Source: Halichondria panicea (Eukaryota > Porifera > Demospongiae > Suberitida > Halichondriidae). Taken from it: a stretch of 64,000 nt of DNA. Made by a program: the position numbers and the translations under genes. The notes beneath the pieces were generated by a model that was given only the letters and a program-made list of their open reading frames with translations, ran no database searches and was not told the DNA's origin. Where the stretch lies: NCBI RefSeq assembly GCF_963675165.1, contig NC_087393.1, forward strand, positions 3,601,502 to 3,665,501, given 5' to 3'. Below are positions 22,092 through 34,900 of this stretch, piece by piece (position 1 is the first letter of the stretch; the number at the start of each line of letters is the position of its first letter).

Positions 22092-23800
22092 TAGGCAACA
22101 ACATGTACTAGTATGAATTGAATTCTGATTTCCCTGGGATTGTCCCTTTATAGTATCTCTGAGCCCACAACTTTCAGTAACTCAGGTAGGTTAAGGCAGC
22201 TTTTCAGCAAAACAGCATTAAATTGAAGATAAAGTGTACTGTATACAACTCAGATTTATTGTATAATAATATTATCTTGACAATAGTACCTTTTTTCACC
22301 CAAAATGTATTGTGGACATAAATACAATGCAGCCTCCAATACTACAAAGCAATATTACTACCAAAAGAAAGCTATTGGTGATATCTAATAGAAAAATGGT
22401 TAGTATTTGGTATGAGGTCATTCTAGCTCAGATTACAGTAACTTGAATTGATAAAAATGCTGAAAAATGGAGAAAATTAATAATTCATATGCATACTGTA
22501 CAAAATACATGAAAGCATCCCTAAATACTAGCATAGTTCCTACTGTACTATAGTAAGAGCTTTCTTTTGATACTAAGACATAGGCGTAGGAACCAGGGGG
22601 GCAAGGGGGGCAGTTGCCCCCCTCAGCCAAATATTTTGCTTTTTCGCCCCCCTTAGCCAGCACTGCTCTCTAATAGATATTTTGGAGAATTTTAAATTGT
22701 GTCTCAGTGATATTGGTATAACATATTGTTTGCCCCCCTTAGGTAAAACATCTTCCTACCCCTATGTAAGATGGGGTCATGAAATTGTGTATTGGAGGCT
22801 GCATTCTGAAAAGAGTTGTTTAAAATAAATGGTCACAGGTAACACACACACAACATGCCAGTAACCATGGCAATGATGTTATCATACTGATCCTTTCTAC
22901 GTATAAGATATAATTCAAGAGCAAAAACATGCATTGATGATGCCATTTCACAATGACAAGGCACTTCATTAATTATACTATTTATGGCACTGATCTTAAT
23001 AATTATGCCTTAACCTACCTGCATGAGAATACATGCATGGGAGTGAATAACGTGCACCCAATATAATTATGCATTCAATATGCATGTATGGCTTTACTAC
23101 CAAGGCTTATCAACCGCTGAGGTCATTCATCTGAAGTTGTCCATAAACCATGCAGCCCTACTATATATATAAGCGGCTGGTTGGGATTGGCCCTTATAAT
23201 GTTCAGTGTATAATTATAATTATAGTGAATACCATACATGCACTGCTGATAACAATTTACATGCATGCATGGCTTTACTCAAGGCTTATCAACCACTGCA
23301 GGCACAGCAGCTGTCCATACTATACCATGCATCAGGAGTGCCGATGAAACCTAATATGTAGTACAACCAGCAAAACGGCTCATACCAGACTTGGCGACAT
23401 GGCTGCATGCTTCTCCGTATACACAGCAGTCATAATCTCCAAATATCCGGAGAGGACCATCTCCCTTCTCCTATAGCTCTACCAAAAAAACGTTGCATAC
23501 CTCATGCCAAAGGTTGCATGACATAATTACTGTCAGAGTATTATTATTACGCCATGGATACTACGGTACTATAAGCAAGTACTGAAACTGGAAAATTAAT
23601 CATAAATAATATAGTGGATAGTGTGCATGCATGCATGCATGATGTGTAAGCGGGTGAATGTCACGCACTAAAAAACAGCTGACAGGGAATTTGTCACTTT
23701 GAGAAATGTCTATAGTCACAGGCTCTCATGACTGCGTTGCAAATGGATGGTTGAAGATATACCTCACACATGCCGTACTGTAGCAACTGAAATTGATACC
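22092..23800. repeat. Segmental duplication, copy 2 (interrupted)
   Basis: Same landmarks and order as 20602-21494, but with an 839-bp TIR element (22183-23021) inserted after CCCACAACTTTCAGTAA. After the insertion the shared sequence resumes at GGGAGTGAATAACGTGCACC. Local duplication therefore came first and the insertion came later. Confidence 0.8.
22183..23021. mobile_element. 839-bp TIR element inserted in the duplication
   Basis: The ends CAGGTAGGTTAAGGC (22183-22197) and GCCTTAACCTACCTG (23007-23021) are perfect 15-bp inverted repeats. A second inner inverted pair, ATGCAGCCTCCAATAC (about 22328) and GTATTGGAGGCTGCAT (about 22791), is also present. No transposase frame is seen. A shorter G/C-run inverted segment (about 22582-22765, AGGCGTAGGAA to TTCCTACCCCTAT) is nested inside. 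Confidence 0.8.
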
Positions 23801-24679
23801 TTAGGGGTATCAGTATAGTATAATTATAGTAAAGCCACAGTAAGTTGGTTGTATCTGCATGTGGTGTATGCATACGTTATTCACTCTGCATGCACATACC
23901 GGTTTCACATATTCTCATATAGGGTCAAATCCCAGGGGAACTTCATGCATGCATGTTATTCACTCTGCATGCACATACTGAAAGCTGTGGTTCGCATATT
24001 CTTATCTTATAGGGTCAAATCCCAGGGGAACTTCATGAATGCATAATTATAATAGCAGTGTTAATTGCAAGCTGCGCTGTGTTAATGCCTCTCGCCATGT
24101 TATGCTTTTGTTCAAAAAGTATTGGAGTGATAGAGTAGAGGGAATAAGTTTTTTCTATGAAGTTCGAATTTATACCCTTCATATACATATCTATAACTGA
24201 GAAGACTAGTGCTCAAGCTGGCGCTGTGCTAATTCCTCTCACCATGTTTTTGCTTTCGCTAAAAAGTATTAGAGTGTTATATTAGTTTCTATAATATTAA
24301 AGTTAGCTTATCTATATAAAGTCACTGAGAAGAAAAGACTTATTTACATGCATCTATTGTTGTTATTATTTATTGTATTATGTGGCTTACCAGGACCTCA
24401 AGAAAGAAGAAAATTGATTCTTCCAAGATCTGTAGTTCAGTGTATATAATATCTAAGAAGAAAAGATCTGTGTACATGCATATTGTTATCTATATTGTTA
24501 TATGCCATGGTAGTGTTTTGTGGCTTACCAGGCCCTCAAGACAAAGATGATTCTGCCAGGAGGATCTGGATCTGGATCTTGGATATTATTTTCTCACACA
24601 TGGGGAATAAGCGCGCATGCGCATTACATCCATAGGAATAATTAAAGGGTGTGTCCAAAGAGATCAATTTCACAAATGG
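23801..24679. other. Small duplicated blocks, no gene
   Basis: CATGCATGTTATTCACTCTGCATGCACATAC and neighbouring AGGGTCAAATCCCAGGGGAA are repeated (about 23875-23945 and 23947-24035). CAAGCTGCGCTGTGTTAATG-type blocks at about 24065 and 24218 recur at about 28031. These are short local duplications. Confidence 0.5.
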
Positions 24680-27080
24680 CTACCGTACCGAGGGTCCGCA
24701 ACGGGCCAAAATTCTGTACGAGATTCTGGAATCTTAAGATTCCAAGGAGATTCCGATGAGATTCTGAGATTCCATTCAGGATTCCAAGATTCCTGAGATT
24801 CCATTAAGATTTCAAGATTCCATTCAAGATTCCAAGATTTCTAAAGATGATTCCTATAACTCTTTCCTTGGCAATCTGTTGTAGAAATTACAACAATGGG
24901 TAAGGAATCGTTATGATGAATTAGATGAAGTTGTATGTGAGCTCCTCCCTGACAAACAAACTGTAGTCTAGGTAACCGCCTTATCAGTCAAGTAGGCTAA
25001 AAATCTGTGTCCTTTGATGTAAGCTTTGATGTCTCTTTGTGCATATGTAGTTATAAAAAATAAAAAATAAAAAAAAGAAACCTTTGACTAGCTAGGAAGA
25101 GTAGCAGCAGTAGTAGTAGCAGTGCAAGCAGGACTAGACTAGATTAAAAAGTTGGTGGAAAGAATAACTGACCGTTTGGACGTCACCTGGCTGCCAGACT
25201 TTCATCTGGACTCTTCCCCCTGAGTAGCTGGCCTTTCTCTAAGCCACAAAACTGAGCAAGAAGCTGAAGAAGCAGCTAGACAGAGACATGTACCTAGCCT
25301 TGAGAATTGGGAGGCGTGGCTCAACTAGTTAGCCCAGCCCAGAGGAATTGTTACCGTGGGTACTGAACAACCGTAGAAGTAGGGCTACCCCTGGCTTTAC
25401 TGAATTAACTAGCTGTGTCTGCTGTCTAGTTGGACCAGATTTAGCTAGATAATGGGGTAGAGAATAGTTGAGCGGTGCTGTGTGTAGCTTGAACTGTACT
25501 GGCTGGCAAGAATCTAGTAAGCACCCTATGCACTGATAACTCGTCAGAATGGAGGGTATGTTCTAGGGATCTGGACAGCTGTACATCCAAAGGAGCCAGG
25601 GAGTGCCAATCATCTTCTCCCAGTCTCTGACACGCTAAACAAAAGGAGCTAGAACTGGGAGTCCCAGCTAGAATTGCTAGCCGGATCTAGACTAATAGAA
25701 TGACATGGAGGCGTGGTGAGGCCGGATCCACACTAATTGATCGACCTAAAGACGCTCCTGTTCCAGATTTCACGAATGGCAAGGAAAGGGTTATGACTTT
25801 TGGCTAGTCCTGGGCGTGGCCTTTCTGAAGATTGTGGGCCACGCCCTGATCTAGTCGATCTCGCCGCCCCCCTTCTTCCGGGCAACGATAGAGGGCGGCG
25901 GCGATCGACTAGCCCTGATCCATTATAATTAACCCGAGGCGCGTGGGCGGACACGGGTTATAGTAGTCATTATATCTGAATTGATGAACATAAAATAATT
26001 TTATAAAGACTAGACTATACGTCTTGTTGGCTATAAAGTCATTGATTCTAACTACTTTATCGCTTTATTGACACTTGGTTGCAATACCATTTTTTTTGGC
26101 GGCGTTGATGCATCTACCAATCTTCACATCCGTCACAGCCTACCTTGGCCATCATCTGCACATCGACAGTAGCAATAGACAGGGATTTTCAAAGTGCTCT
26201 CTTTGTCCATCCTGTGATACATAATATTTTTTCATGTATACACTGGTATACTGCAGGTCAGACTCACCGGCACCATAAGCTCCCTACCAATAGGGGAGCC
26301 TTGTCCCTCGCTTCGTCCATCCTGTGATGCATATACAAACTTTCATGACAACAATTATTTCGCTGATACTGCATACCACCATAAGCTCACTCTCATTAAG
26401 AGTGGACAGTTTGGACTTGAAGCCTTGTCCCTCGCTTCGTCCGCCCTGTGATGCACAGACCTATATATAATTATGCAACTTTCAACTATAAATTATTACG
26501 CTGGTACTGCATCAGACTCACTCACCATAAGGTCACTCTCGGCATTAAGAGTGGGCAGTTTGGAGCTGATTTTGGGAGAGCTTTGTCCATCACTTTGCTG
26601 TTCAGCATGCATGTACGTATACACATTTTTTCATGACTATAACAATTATTATTATTATGCTGGTTAAACTCACCTTAATCTCTTTAGGAAACGTCTATAA
26701 TCTGCACACAGAGCTGCATGCTATGAGGATAGAGAGAGAGAGATGTGTACTCTAGTTTTAATTAATTAAATAGCAGCTGAGCCTGCAACCGCAATTGCAA
26801 TCGATAATCGGCCTGGTCTCGAGGCTACTGCAACCTCAATAATAATCTACGGCAAAGTATACGGTTTATTTATATACATTTACGGGTATCTCATTAACAT
26901 TCCACAAGATTCCAGAGATTCCAAGAGATTTCAGAGATTCCAAGGGATTCCAAAGATTTCACAAGATTCCAGAGATTCCACAAGATTTCAAGATTCCAAG
27001 TGAGATTTCAAGATTTCAGTTGAGATTCCAAAAATTTTGTACGAGATTCCTGGCCGTTGCGGACCCCTCGATGGCTACTG
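24680..27080. mobile_element. About 2.4-kb element with inverted ends and AGATTCCA arrays
   Basis: The left end (GAGGGTCCGCAACGGGCC, about 24699) is inverted at the right end (GGCCGTTGCGGACCCCTC, about 27052). Immediately inside both ends lie arrays of degenerate AGATTCCA repeats (24719-24850; 26900-27040). The interior holds a GC-rich block (25800-25950) and a tandem array at 26195-26630. No open frame resembles a transposase, so it is probably non-autonomous or built of several insertions. Confidence 0.65.
26195..26630. repeat. Degenerate tandem array, unit about 125-150 bp, three units
   Basis: Each unit carries CTTTGTCCATCCTGTGAT or a variant, a TTTCATG block, ACCATAAGCTCACTCTC and CATTAAGAGTGGACAGTTTG. 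The third unit is the most diverged. Confidence 0.65.
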
Positions 27081-27117
27081 CTAGCTAGCTGTTTTAACAG
27101 ATATTTTCTGAGTATTG

Positions 27118-27340
27118 TAGCTAACAAAAAGCTAGCGCTTTAGTGCAAGGCTAACTCATATGTTTAATAGAAAGTTTGTGCGGACAGATGATGCTATGAA
27201 AGATTCTGAAGAGACTGCAACAGCCTTCAATGTGAGTCAAACTAGCCATAACTCGAGAAAGAAGCTTTAGTTTGCTAATCCACGAATCAACATCCAAGAG
27301 AACGTAGCTAGAAGCCTATAGAAGCTGTTAGCTTTCGTCG
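27118..27340. repeat. Dispersed direct repeat, copy 1
   Basis: AGCTAGCGCTTTAGTGCAAG, GATTCTGAAGAGACTGCAAC and GAAGCTGTTAG occur in the same order and orientation at 29648-29880. The two copies flank the composite element at 28638-29625. Confidence 0.7.
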
Positions 27341-27599
27341 CATTGCAACCGTTGAGCAGTTACAGCTTGAACAGATACACAGAACACAGTCGTATCCCTC
27401 GTGCGGCTACGCCTCGAGGCATAAAAAGACTTGTGTACATGCATCTATTGCATAATTATGGTAGTGTTTTGTGGCTTACCAGGACTCACCTCGAGAAAGA
27501 TTCTGCCAAGGAACTGGGGTTCATAATTATGTCTTTTACTCTTTGACATTAAAAGAATTAATTGCAGCATGCAACTTAACATTGTCTAGGAAACCATCG

Positions 27600-27927
27600 A
27601 CCATCGATATAGTTATACCAAAAGTCCAAAGTCTAAAATTAATGGCTGCTGGATCAGCAGAGCCTTAATTGCAGCTCTTTTCTTACTCTTGCAGCAACCG
27701 ATAGCTAGCGTTCTGCAGAGCTTACTTAACTACTAAGTAGAGTAGCAACACTCCATGGAAAAGTTTTGTATGCACTCTTCTTTAAAAGGCTGCAATGGCA
27801 TTCCAAGTAGGCAAAACTCGAGAACCAAGTAATATTTTGCAAAATCCATAAATTAAAAATATGACTAGCCTATAGAAACTCTTACTTGCACTTTATTGAT
27901 CTTGAGTAGCTGTATAGCAGTTTGCAT

Positions 27928-27945
<18 letters not shown>
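27600..27945. mobile_element. Interspersed repeat, inverted copy at 45541-45845
   Basis: AAAGTCCAAAGTCTAAAATT, CTAAGTAGAGTAGCAACACT and CCATGGAAAAGTTTTGTATG are found, reverse-complemented and in reverse order, at 45541-45845 inside the sphingosine kinase gene. Both copies abut a (CA)n/(GT)n tract, so the microsatellite probably belongs to the element end. Confidence 0.7.
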
Positions 27946-27976
<31 letters not shown>

Positions 27977-28637
27977 TATACCTCGGCTTGTGCATGCGCA
28001 CCAATTAAGGCATACAAATGAGTGGTGCAAGCTGCGCTGTGCTAATGCCTCTCATCATGTTTTGCTTCGCTCAGGTATTAGAGTGTTGCAGAGCCTCCAA
28101 GTAGAGACTTTTCTCTTCAGTATTAATCAGCTCATTTTTCCGTATTTAATGATGATTTTCAGTACAAAACATAGAAATGAGATGAAATGCTGTTTTAAAT
28201 TAGTGGCTTTGTAATTACCCGCCCCTTCAATAAAGGGGCGTGGCAAGCGAGACTTGGCTTTACAAGATAAAATTTATAGCTGTCTTTCAGTATCAGACTC
28301 AGGGCATAGAGCTACTACAGCTGTAGGGATGCTACTAGATCATTCACTGTCAACTATAAGGCCAGTTAACTTATTCTGTAAGCTGACAAAAGGTCACTTC
28401 TAGTCTTCTAGATCTACATGTATATCCGTATTTTTGCAGTTAATTCCGTATAACCGTATTAGAAGACAGAAATCCGTATAAATACGGAAAAAACCGTATA
28501 CTTGGAGGCTCGCTGGTGTTGTAATTAGATGAGGTATAATGTGTAAGCATGTAGATCTACAATGTAGAAATATTATTTAAAAAAGGGGTGGATCTGCAAT
28601 AGGTCAGAGTTCACAAGGGCTGCTGGCAATGATTATG

Positions 28638-29625
28638 TACTAGATGGGCGTGCCCGTCCCCAGCTATAAAAGGGGGGATGGGTTCATGCCTATCAAGTAT
28701 TCGTTCTAATTAATGCAGAAAGTCATGCAGCACGAATTAGATTGCGAAGTGCTTACGTAATGTATTTCAGCATCAATCAGATTGTAATGCATTTGTTGGC
28801 TTCTCAGCCTCTCTCCTTCTCTGCAGCATAGATAAAGTAGAGAGAGGGATTGGCAACGGAAGTGGTACACGTCATGCTTAGTCTACGTGGCCTTAAGCCA
28901 TCCCAAGCATTCTATCCGTGTTTCGCTCTGAAACTCCTGCGAAAACCCGGGAAACTTAGTGTATCCAATGCATGCTTCTCAAAGACCCCTCCAACACTTA
29001 ACCTAGTGCCCCCTGATGGTGAGTATCATTTGGAAGAGAAGAAAATGATTGTCGTGAAGTAGCTAGAGGTACACAGAATACTTGTGTGCCTATAGTAGCT
29101 ATGACATAGCTAAGGCTGTGTAAGTAAGTAGTGTTCTCTGTCCCAAATGGCCATAAGTATGAGGTTAAGTTGATGATTAGCAGCAGAACTGTTTGTGGAC
29201 TTTTTACAGACAGAAAAAATGATTTTCATGAATTATTCATGATTAAATTTCCACGTTAGAAGTAAGCCTCGATCAAAACCGTGGGGAAACACGGATTGAA
29301 ACTCGAGGTCACTTCCGTTGCCTATTCCTCTCTCTACTTTATCTATGTCTGCAACAAGCTGAGCTCCGCAGCTACAGTTGCAGACAAAATTAATGTTAGT
29401 ACGTAATGCAGAGAATAAATGCTTGATATATAGGCTTGAAATCCGTCCCCCCATTTTATAGCTAGGGACGGGCACGTCTATGTCTGCAACAAGCTGAGCT
29501 CCGCGGCTACAGTTGCAGACAAAATTAACGTTAGTACGCAATGCAGAGAATAAATGCTTGATATATTATAGGCTTGAAACCCATCCCCCATTTTATAGCT
29601 AGGGACGGGCACGCCCGTCTAGCAG
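28638..29625. mobile_element. Composite inverted-repeat element with a nested MITE
   Basis: The outer arms CTAGATGGGCGTGCCCGTCC (about 28640) and GGGACGGGCACGCCCGTCTA (about 29603) are inverted complements, continuing inward past CAGCTATAAAAGGGGGGATG. Inside lies a family C MITE (28828-29347). The right arm is tandemly duplicated: two units of about 131 bp (29347-29477, 29478-29611) start with GTCTGCAACAAGCTGAGCTC. Confidence 0.75.
28828..29347. mobile_element. MITE family C copy nested in the composite element
   Basis: The left arm ATAGATAAAGTAGAGAGAGG and GGATTGGCAACGGAAGTGG are inverted at the right as CCACTTCCGTTGCC-type and CTCTCTCTACTTTATCTAT. The same arms are found at 5525-6026. Confidence 0.8.
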
Positions 29626-30373
29626 TGTACATGCATGCATACAGCTTTGCAGTTAACAAACAGCTAGCGCTTTAGTGCAAGGCTAACTCATAAGTTGAAG
29701 TTGAATAGAAAGTTTAGATGATGCTATGAAGATGATTCTGAAGAGACTGCAACAGCATTCACTGTGAGTCAAACTAGCCATAATTCGAGAAAAAAGCTTT
29801 ATTTTTGCAAATCCACAAATCGAAAATCAAGAGAACGTGGTTAGAAGCCTGTATAGAAGCTGTTAGTTTTCGTCCTACCAGATAAAGTCGATAAAATCGA
29901 GTTGATAAAACACATTGAGTCGATTTCAGTTTGGGACACTAACATAATTATGGTATTTTGTAATCGCCATTTTGAAACAAAAGGCTCACCATAACTACTC
30001 ACTTATTTTGGTATTCTACTCTCTAGACTGGATGCACTCTCTTTTGGCGGCTACGCCTTGAGGCATGCCTTAAAGTAACATATTTTTCACAGGTAGATTT
30101 GTCTGCGATTTCACTGTTTTTAGCTCATGCATTTTGCTGGTATTAAATTCTGCTAAATTCTGCTCAAGTTACGAAATTAATGTTCTTCGTATAATTCTAA
30201 TTACTCGCAAGTGGTTTTATTGCATTTTCCAATTGTCTGCAAGTATAATAAACATTTTTGCGATTTTACTCTCATTCGCAAAGAGCAGAAATTAATACCC
30301 GCGAAAATATTACCTTAAGATAATAAAAATACCCAGTATAAATTGCTGAGTCTGAACATATGCTCTTTCAGCA

Positions 30374-30695
30374 TAGTCTCGCGAGCCACGCCCCTTCACA
30401 TGAAGAAGGATCTGGAAACAGTGTGCATGTGGAGTTGTCCCAGTGGAATTTAATTACGTATTCACTCTGCCATGCCCACTCAAAACTGTCAAAAGTGGGC
30501 GTGGAAGATTAGTTTTTCGGCTAATTCATTATGTCATGTGGGTGTGGTTTTATGATACAAGTGGGTTGATGACCTTTTACAAATCCTATGATCTGATAGG
30601 CAACGTCAATTTAGGATCCTGGCGTAGGGGACAACTCCACATGCACAATGTTTCCAGACCCTTCTTCGTGTGAAGGGGCGTGGCTTGCGAGACTA
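30374..30695. mobile_element. 322-bp MITE with about 65-bp TIRs
   Basis: The left end TAGTCTCGCGAGCCACGCCC and the right end GGGCGTGGCTTGCGAGACTA are inverted complements. The pairing continues through AGAAGGATCTGGAAACA and GTGGAGTTGTCCC. A solo end (AAGGGGCGTGGCAAGCGAGA) lies at about 28237. Confidence 0.9.
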
Positions 30696-31961
30696 CCTTC
30701 AGTGGTCGATAATCCCTGGTTTATAGAACTACACAAGCAACAAAATTTTAGGATAATACGAGTATGACACTGCATGAGCCATTCGATATACGCTTCGTAT
30801 ATTAATTTGTATCTCTTTTACCCCAATTAATCCAACATAATTATTACTCAATGTACGTTGTTGCCATCCGGAAGTGGTGCCCCACCCCATACCACCAGCC
30901 TTCTTGTTAAAACTCTATAATTATTATACGACACTAAAAGTTGTGTGCTTTTTATTTCAGGTCATCCTTTGCCAGAATGCAGAATGGTAAATTAGGAGGA
31001 ACCGTATAATTATTATAATAACTGACAGGACATATTATTTTATGTACCTCTTAGGCTTACCTAACTGGAGAGTGCATGCACTATCACATTGACAGAAGTG
31101 AATAGTATTCCGGTGAACCTCTTTGTGCACCTGTTCTTCTCTTCGGTTCTTGGAGCTCTTCGGCTCTCTGGAGTTGCTCCTTGTCATGCATAATGCAATA
31201 AAAAAGCTTATAGATTTAGCTATCTCTATCTATTTACAAATCTGTAAGTGCAAATCTGTAAGTGCAAAAAATTAGTATAATTTTGCTGTGAATCTGACGA
31301 TTTTTTTAATGAAAATTTCGGTCCATGGACTGAAAAATATGCCCCCCGCCCTGAAAATTTCGGTCCGCTAATCTTGTGGTTGCACTAGTAGCAATAGAGC
31401 TATGCATACAGTAGTTATATATAGGGTCTGATAAATTATGTTCAATTATTTTATAGAACAGGGTAAATATCTTTTAAAAGTCCTTTAATATAGTGTATAC
31501 AATTATGTATCCCTAGTTTAATAATGATACCTCCATGCAGATTTAATCAATCTACATGCATGCATGTATGTATATAGGTCTATTAAAGCTGCAACTCACC
31601 CACACTACAGTCTGGTTGTCCTTCAGCACTATTTTATATCAAATATCAAGGTACATGTACTCTTCTCTGGCAGCACTTTCTCTTCAAGCCCCACCCTATA
31701 AGCTGTATAATCTGCATAATTATAAATTTTGAAGTGCACTTGGACCCTTTCCTCATTTAAGCACAGACCAGACAAATATTTGGTGCTAATAAATTATACT
31801 CTATACAGCAACGTAAAGTTAATTATCTGACCACAAGAAGTGGTGTCAGTGGGGTTGGGCAACGGGTATACTGATGGCAACTACTATAGACAACACAACA
31901 CCTCTGCACAACCTAGAGTTTGTATGAAATTTACATTATCTACAAAAGACTTCACGGAGAT
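30696..31961. other. Spacer without a recognisable gene
   Basis: AT-rich, with short stop-bounded frames only. A GAAAATTTCGGTCC motif is repeated (about 31313 and 31361). Nothing else is supported. Confidence 0.4.
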
Positions 31962-34900
31962 TTAATTGGGTACACTTTGACCAGAAGGTTTTTCATTCCG
32001 TCCTTGTACAGGTTCTTCCGTCCAACTAGGTGCTTGAATTGATTCTTGCTTTCCCGTACCAGCCATTCTATCGAATATCAGAGCAGCAAGTGCTGGATTA
32101 AGGTCATTTGTGATGGAGAGTTTAGCAGTTTCTCCTGATGGCTTGTTCATCACAAATGTAGCAGATGCCCTCTCACTGAATTTTGCTTCAATCTCAACTC
32201 TTCGTCTCTCCATCTCTTGGTCATGCTCTTGTGATTTTTTATCCATCTCCATTTTTAGTGTGTGGATCTCTTCGGCATGCTTCAGAGCTTGTTTTTTTTC
32301 GTGCTTTTCATGCTCGGCTCTCATTTCAGCAAGTCTCTTTATTTCTTCAAGCTCAACATCTTTGAGTTTTTTCTCACATTCCAATCGCACCCTCTCCTCA
32401 TCAACTTTGAGTTTATTCATCTCAGCATCCAAGAGCCGTTTTATTTCTAGGTGTTTCTCCTTGTCTTCTTGCAAAGCTTTTTCATGGTCTGCTTTCAATT
32501 TCTCCTTTTTGACTTCGAGAAGCGCCATCTGTTCGGCTTTTTTAGCAGCAATTTCATTCTCGCGTCTTTCCTTCTCTAATCTTACTTCTCGTTCTTTTAA
32601 TTCTAATTCAGCTTCTCTTTTTCGCTTTTCTAAATCAGCCAGAAGTTGTGCACGCTCCACTTCATTTTTCTCTTTGTTTCTCTGTATCTCTGCTCTATCT
32701 CTTTCAATCTTGAGCTCAACACAACTGCAAATAGAATGAATTTTTGATGCAGGGGCGTAATTATTTGACTTTCGTCAATTCAGATCATGCTGTTATTGTA
32801 CCTTATAAGTATTAGTACTAGGTACTAATTTTAGCCAGCGCTATTACGCTATTAAATAACTAATGAAAAGGTACTGTTGAGAGTATGCTATAATCTCTGA
32901 CTCTCAAACTTTACATTCAACCTTCTCATACTTATACATCTTTTGACAAATATTGTGCTTATGAATTTGCTGCAAATCCGCCAAAATTATACTATACCGT
33001 ATAGAGGGTAATTTTCGTGGGGTAAAAAATTCGTTTATTTGGAAAACGGTGGTTTTCGTGAGTAAAAATTTCGTTTAGTCTCGTTGCCTGCACTGCATTC
33101 ATACATTCCAGTAAGCCACGCCTATGTTAAAATTTCGTGGAGGTCAGCTTGCCCACAAAAATAATGAATTTTTACCCCAAGAAAATTACCCGCTATACGG
33201 TAGTACCCTAAAAATAGAGAAAAATCTGTAAAATTACTATCGTCTATAATCATGGGCTAAGGAGGTCCGACACAACCTTGATTAGGCTGAAATTGAGATA
33301 ATTAGCCACAAGCAATAACTTTACTGTATACGTAACCAAGAATCAAGCTTAATCAAGGTACTCGTGTCGTACCTCTTCTGACCCCAAATGTTGTAAGACA
33401 GGAAGTGCTACAAGTAGCCTCATGAATATATTAATGAGAACAGGTTTTCTTTGTGTCTGGCTAAGTTATAAAAAGACACTTTAAACTTTAAATTAAGAAT
33501 TTGGTAGCATAAAGTTATGTAAAATGATTGTGGAAACTTTGAGTTTTTGAGCAAGCTGTTCACTATCAACGTAGCAAGCTACAATTAAATTGGTTGAATA
33601 ATTATTAACAAGGATCTATAAATATTCAAGGTAAATCCCATAAAATGGTGTTTGCAGCAGTTACACAAACTTTAACATTAATTACACAATTTTGTAGAAC
33701 ACATCATGAATGACTTTAAGCCTTTCAGCTTGCTGCAAAGCATGCACATGCATCAGATGCACTAGTTGACACTTGAGGGGTACACACATAGTAGGTTTGA
33801 GTTGAGGCTATATACGTTACCTCAATTCCAATTCCCTAAGACAATTCAACTGAGGCTCCGTCAATTCAACTGAGGCTACAGCATTTCAACTGAGGCTACA
33901 GCAATTCAACTGAGGCTACAGCAATTCAACTGAGGCTACGGCAATTCTAATTCGCTACGGAGATTCAACTGTGGCTCTACGGCAATTTGCTACGTTAATT
34001 CAACTGAGGCTACGTCACTATGTCAGTTCGCTTTGCAGTTGGAGAGTACGTACATGGCAGTTCAATTCATATGACTCTTAAAATTCCAGCTCAAATTACT
34101 GGAAATAATTTTGTCAATCTGTATATCACGTACACAATGTAGGCCTACTGAGCTGATTGTCAATGTATAGAACTGTATAAAACTGTTTAACATCATCGAT
34201 CAGTTCTCTCCTTTAATTAACCAGCCTATACGTGTCACAGTACTTGTTAAACAGTTTAGCTAGCTCTATAGACTATACAATTGACCTCAATTCTTGCCAA
34301 TCAGTTCCACAGTCGTTGGCATAATTATTCTATAATTTATGCATGTAACTGTGTGATTGACAAATAATGTAAGATGAGCATGCACCATATGAATTGACAT
34401 AGCACTGACTTATTAGAAGTCTAGTTGAACTGCAAAACAAATTGCCTCAAACCCCTCGAACTATTGAATTGCGTAGCAATTTCTGTAGCCTCAGTTGAAT
34501 CACCCCAGCCTCGAGCCTACTATGTGTGTACCTCAGGGCCACCGTAGCAATCACTGGAAAAATACCAACCACAAAGACTATTCAGTGACTTTTTGCTCAA
34601 TCTCAGAGGTCGAGGAGGATTGTCAGGGTCAAAAGGTCTTAATCATAAAGCTGCTTCGGGAGGACTTTAATTGAATTCCACTCAACTAGCTCCACGTTAA
34701 TTGGAGATACTAAAGGAAGAGTAGATGAGTGGTATTCAACTAAAGTCAAGCTTTTTAACCATGACAATCCTCTTCTGTCTCAAACTTGCTGAGTCAACAC
34801 ATTCCATATTGAACTAATTCATCTCCTAGTAACAAGTTCTAGTTCAGTAATTGGTATGTGTTATGAGGTTTGGAAATCCAGAAAAAATTACCGGTAGAGT

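Noticed and set aside
25733-25954. GC-rich 73-residue minus-strand frame
   Set aside because: Composition-driven open frame (Arg, Gly, Pro, Ser) within the 24680-27080 element; no start context or domain.
27929-27973. CRISPR-like regular repeat
   Set aside because: It is a simple (GCAC)n/(CA)n microsatellite in a eukaryotic genome; no spacers.
32110-32739. 209-residue plus-strand frame antisense to a coiled-coil gene
   Set aside because: A Ser/Phe/Leu-rich shadow of the Lys/Glu-rich coding strand.
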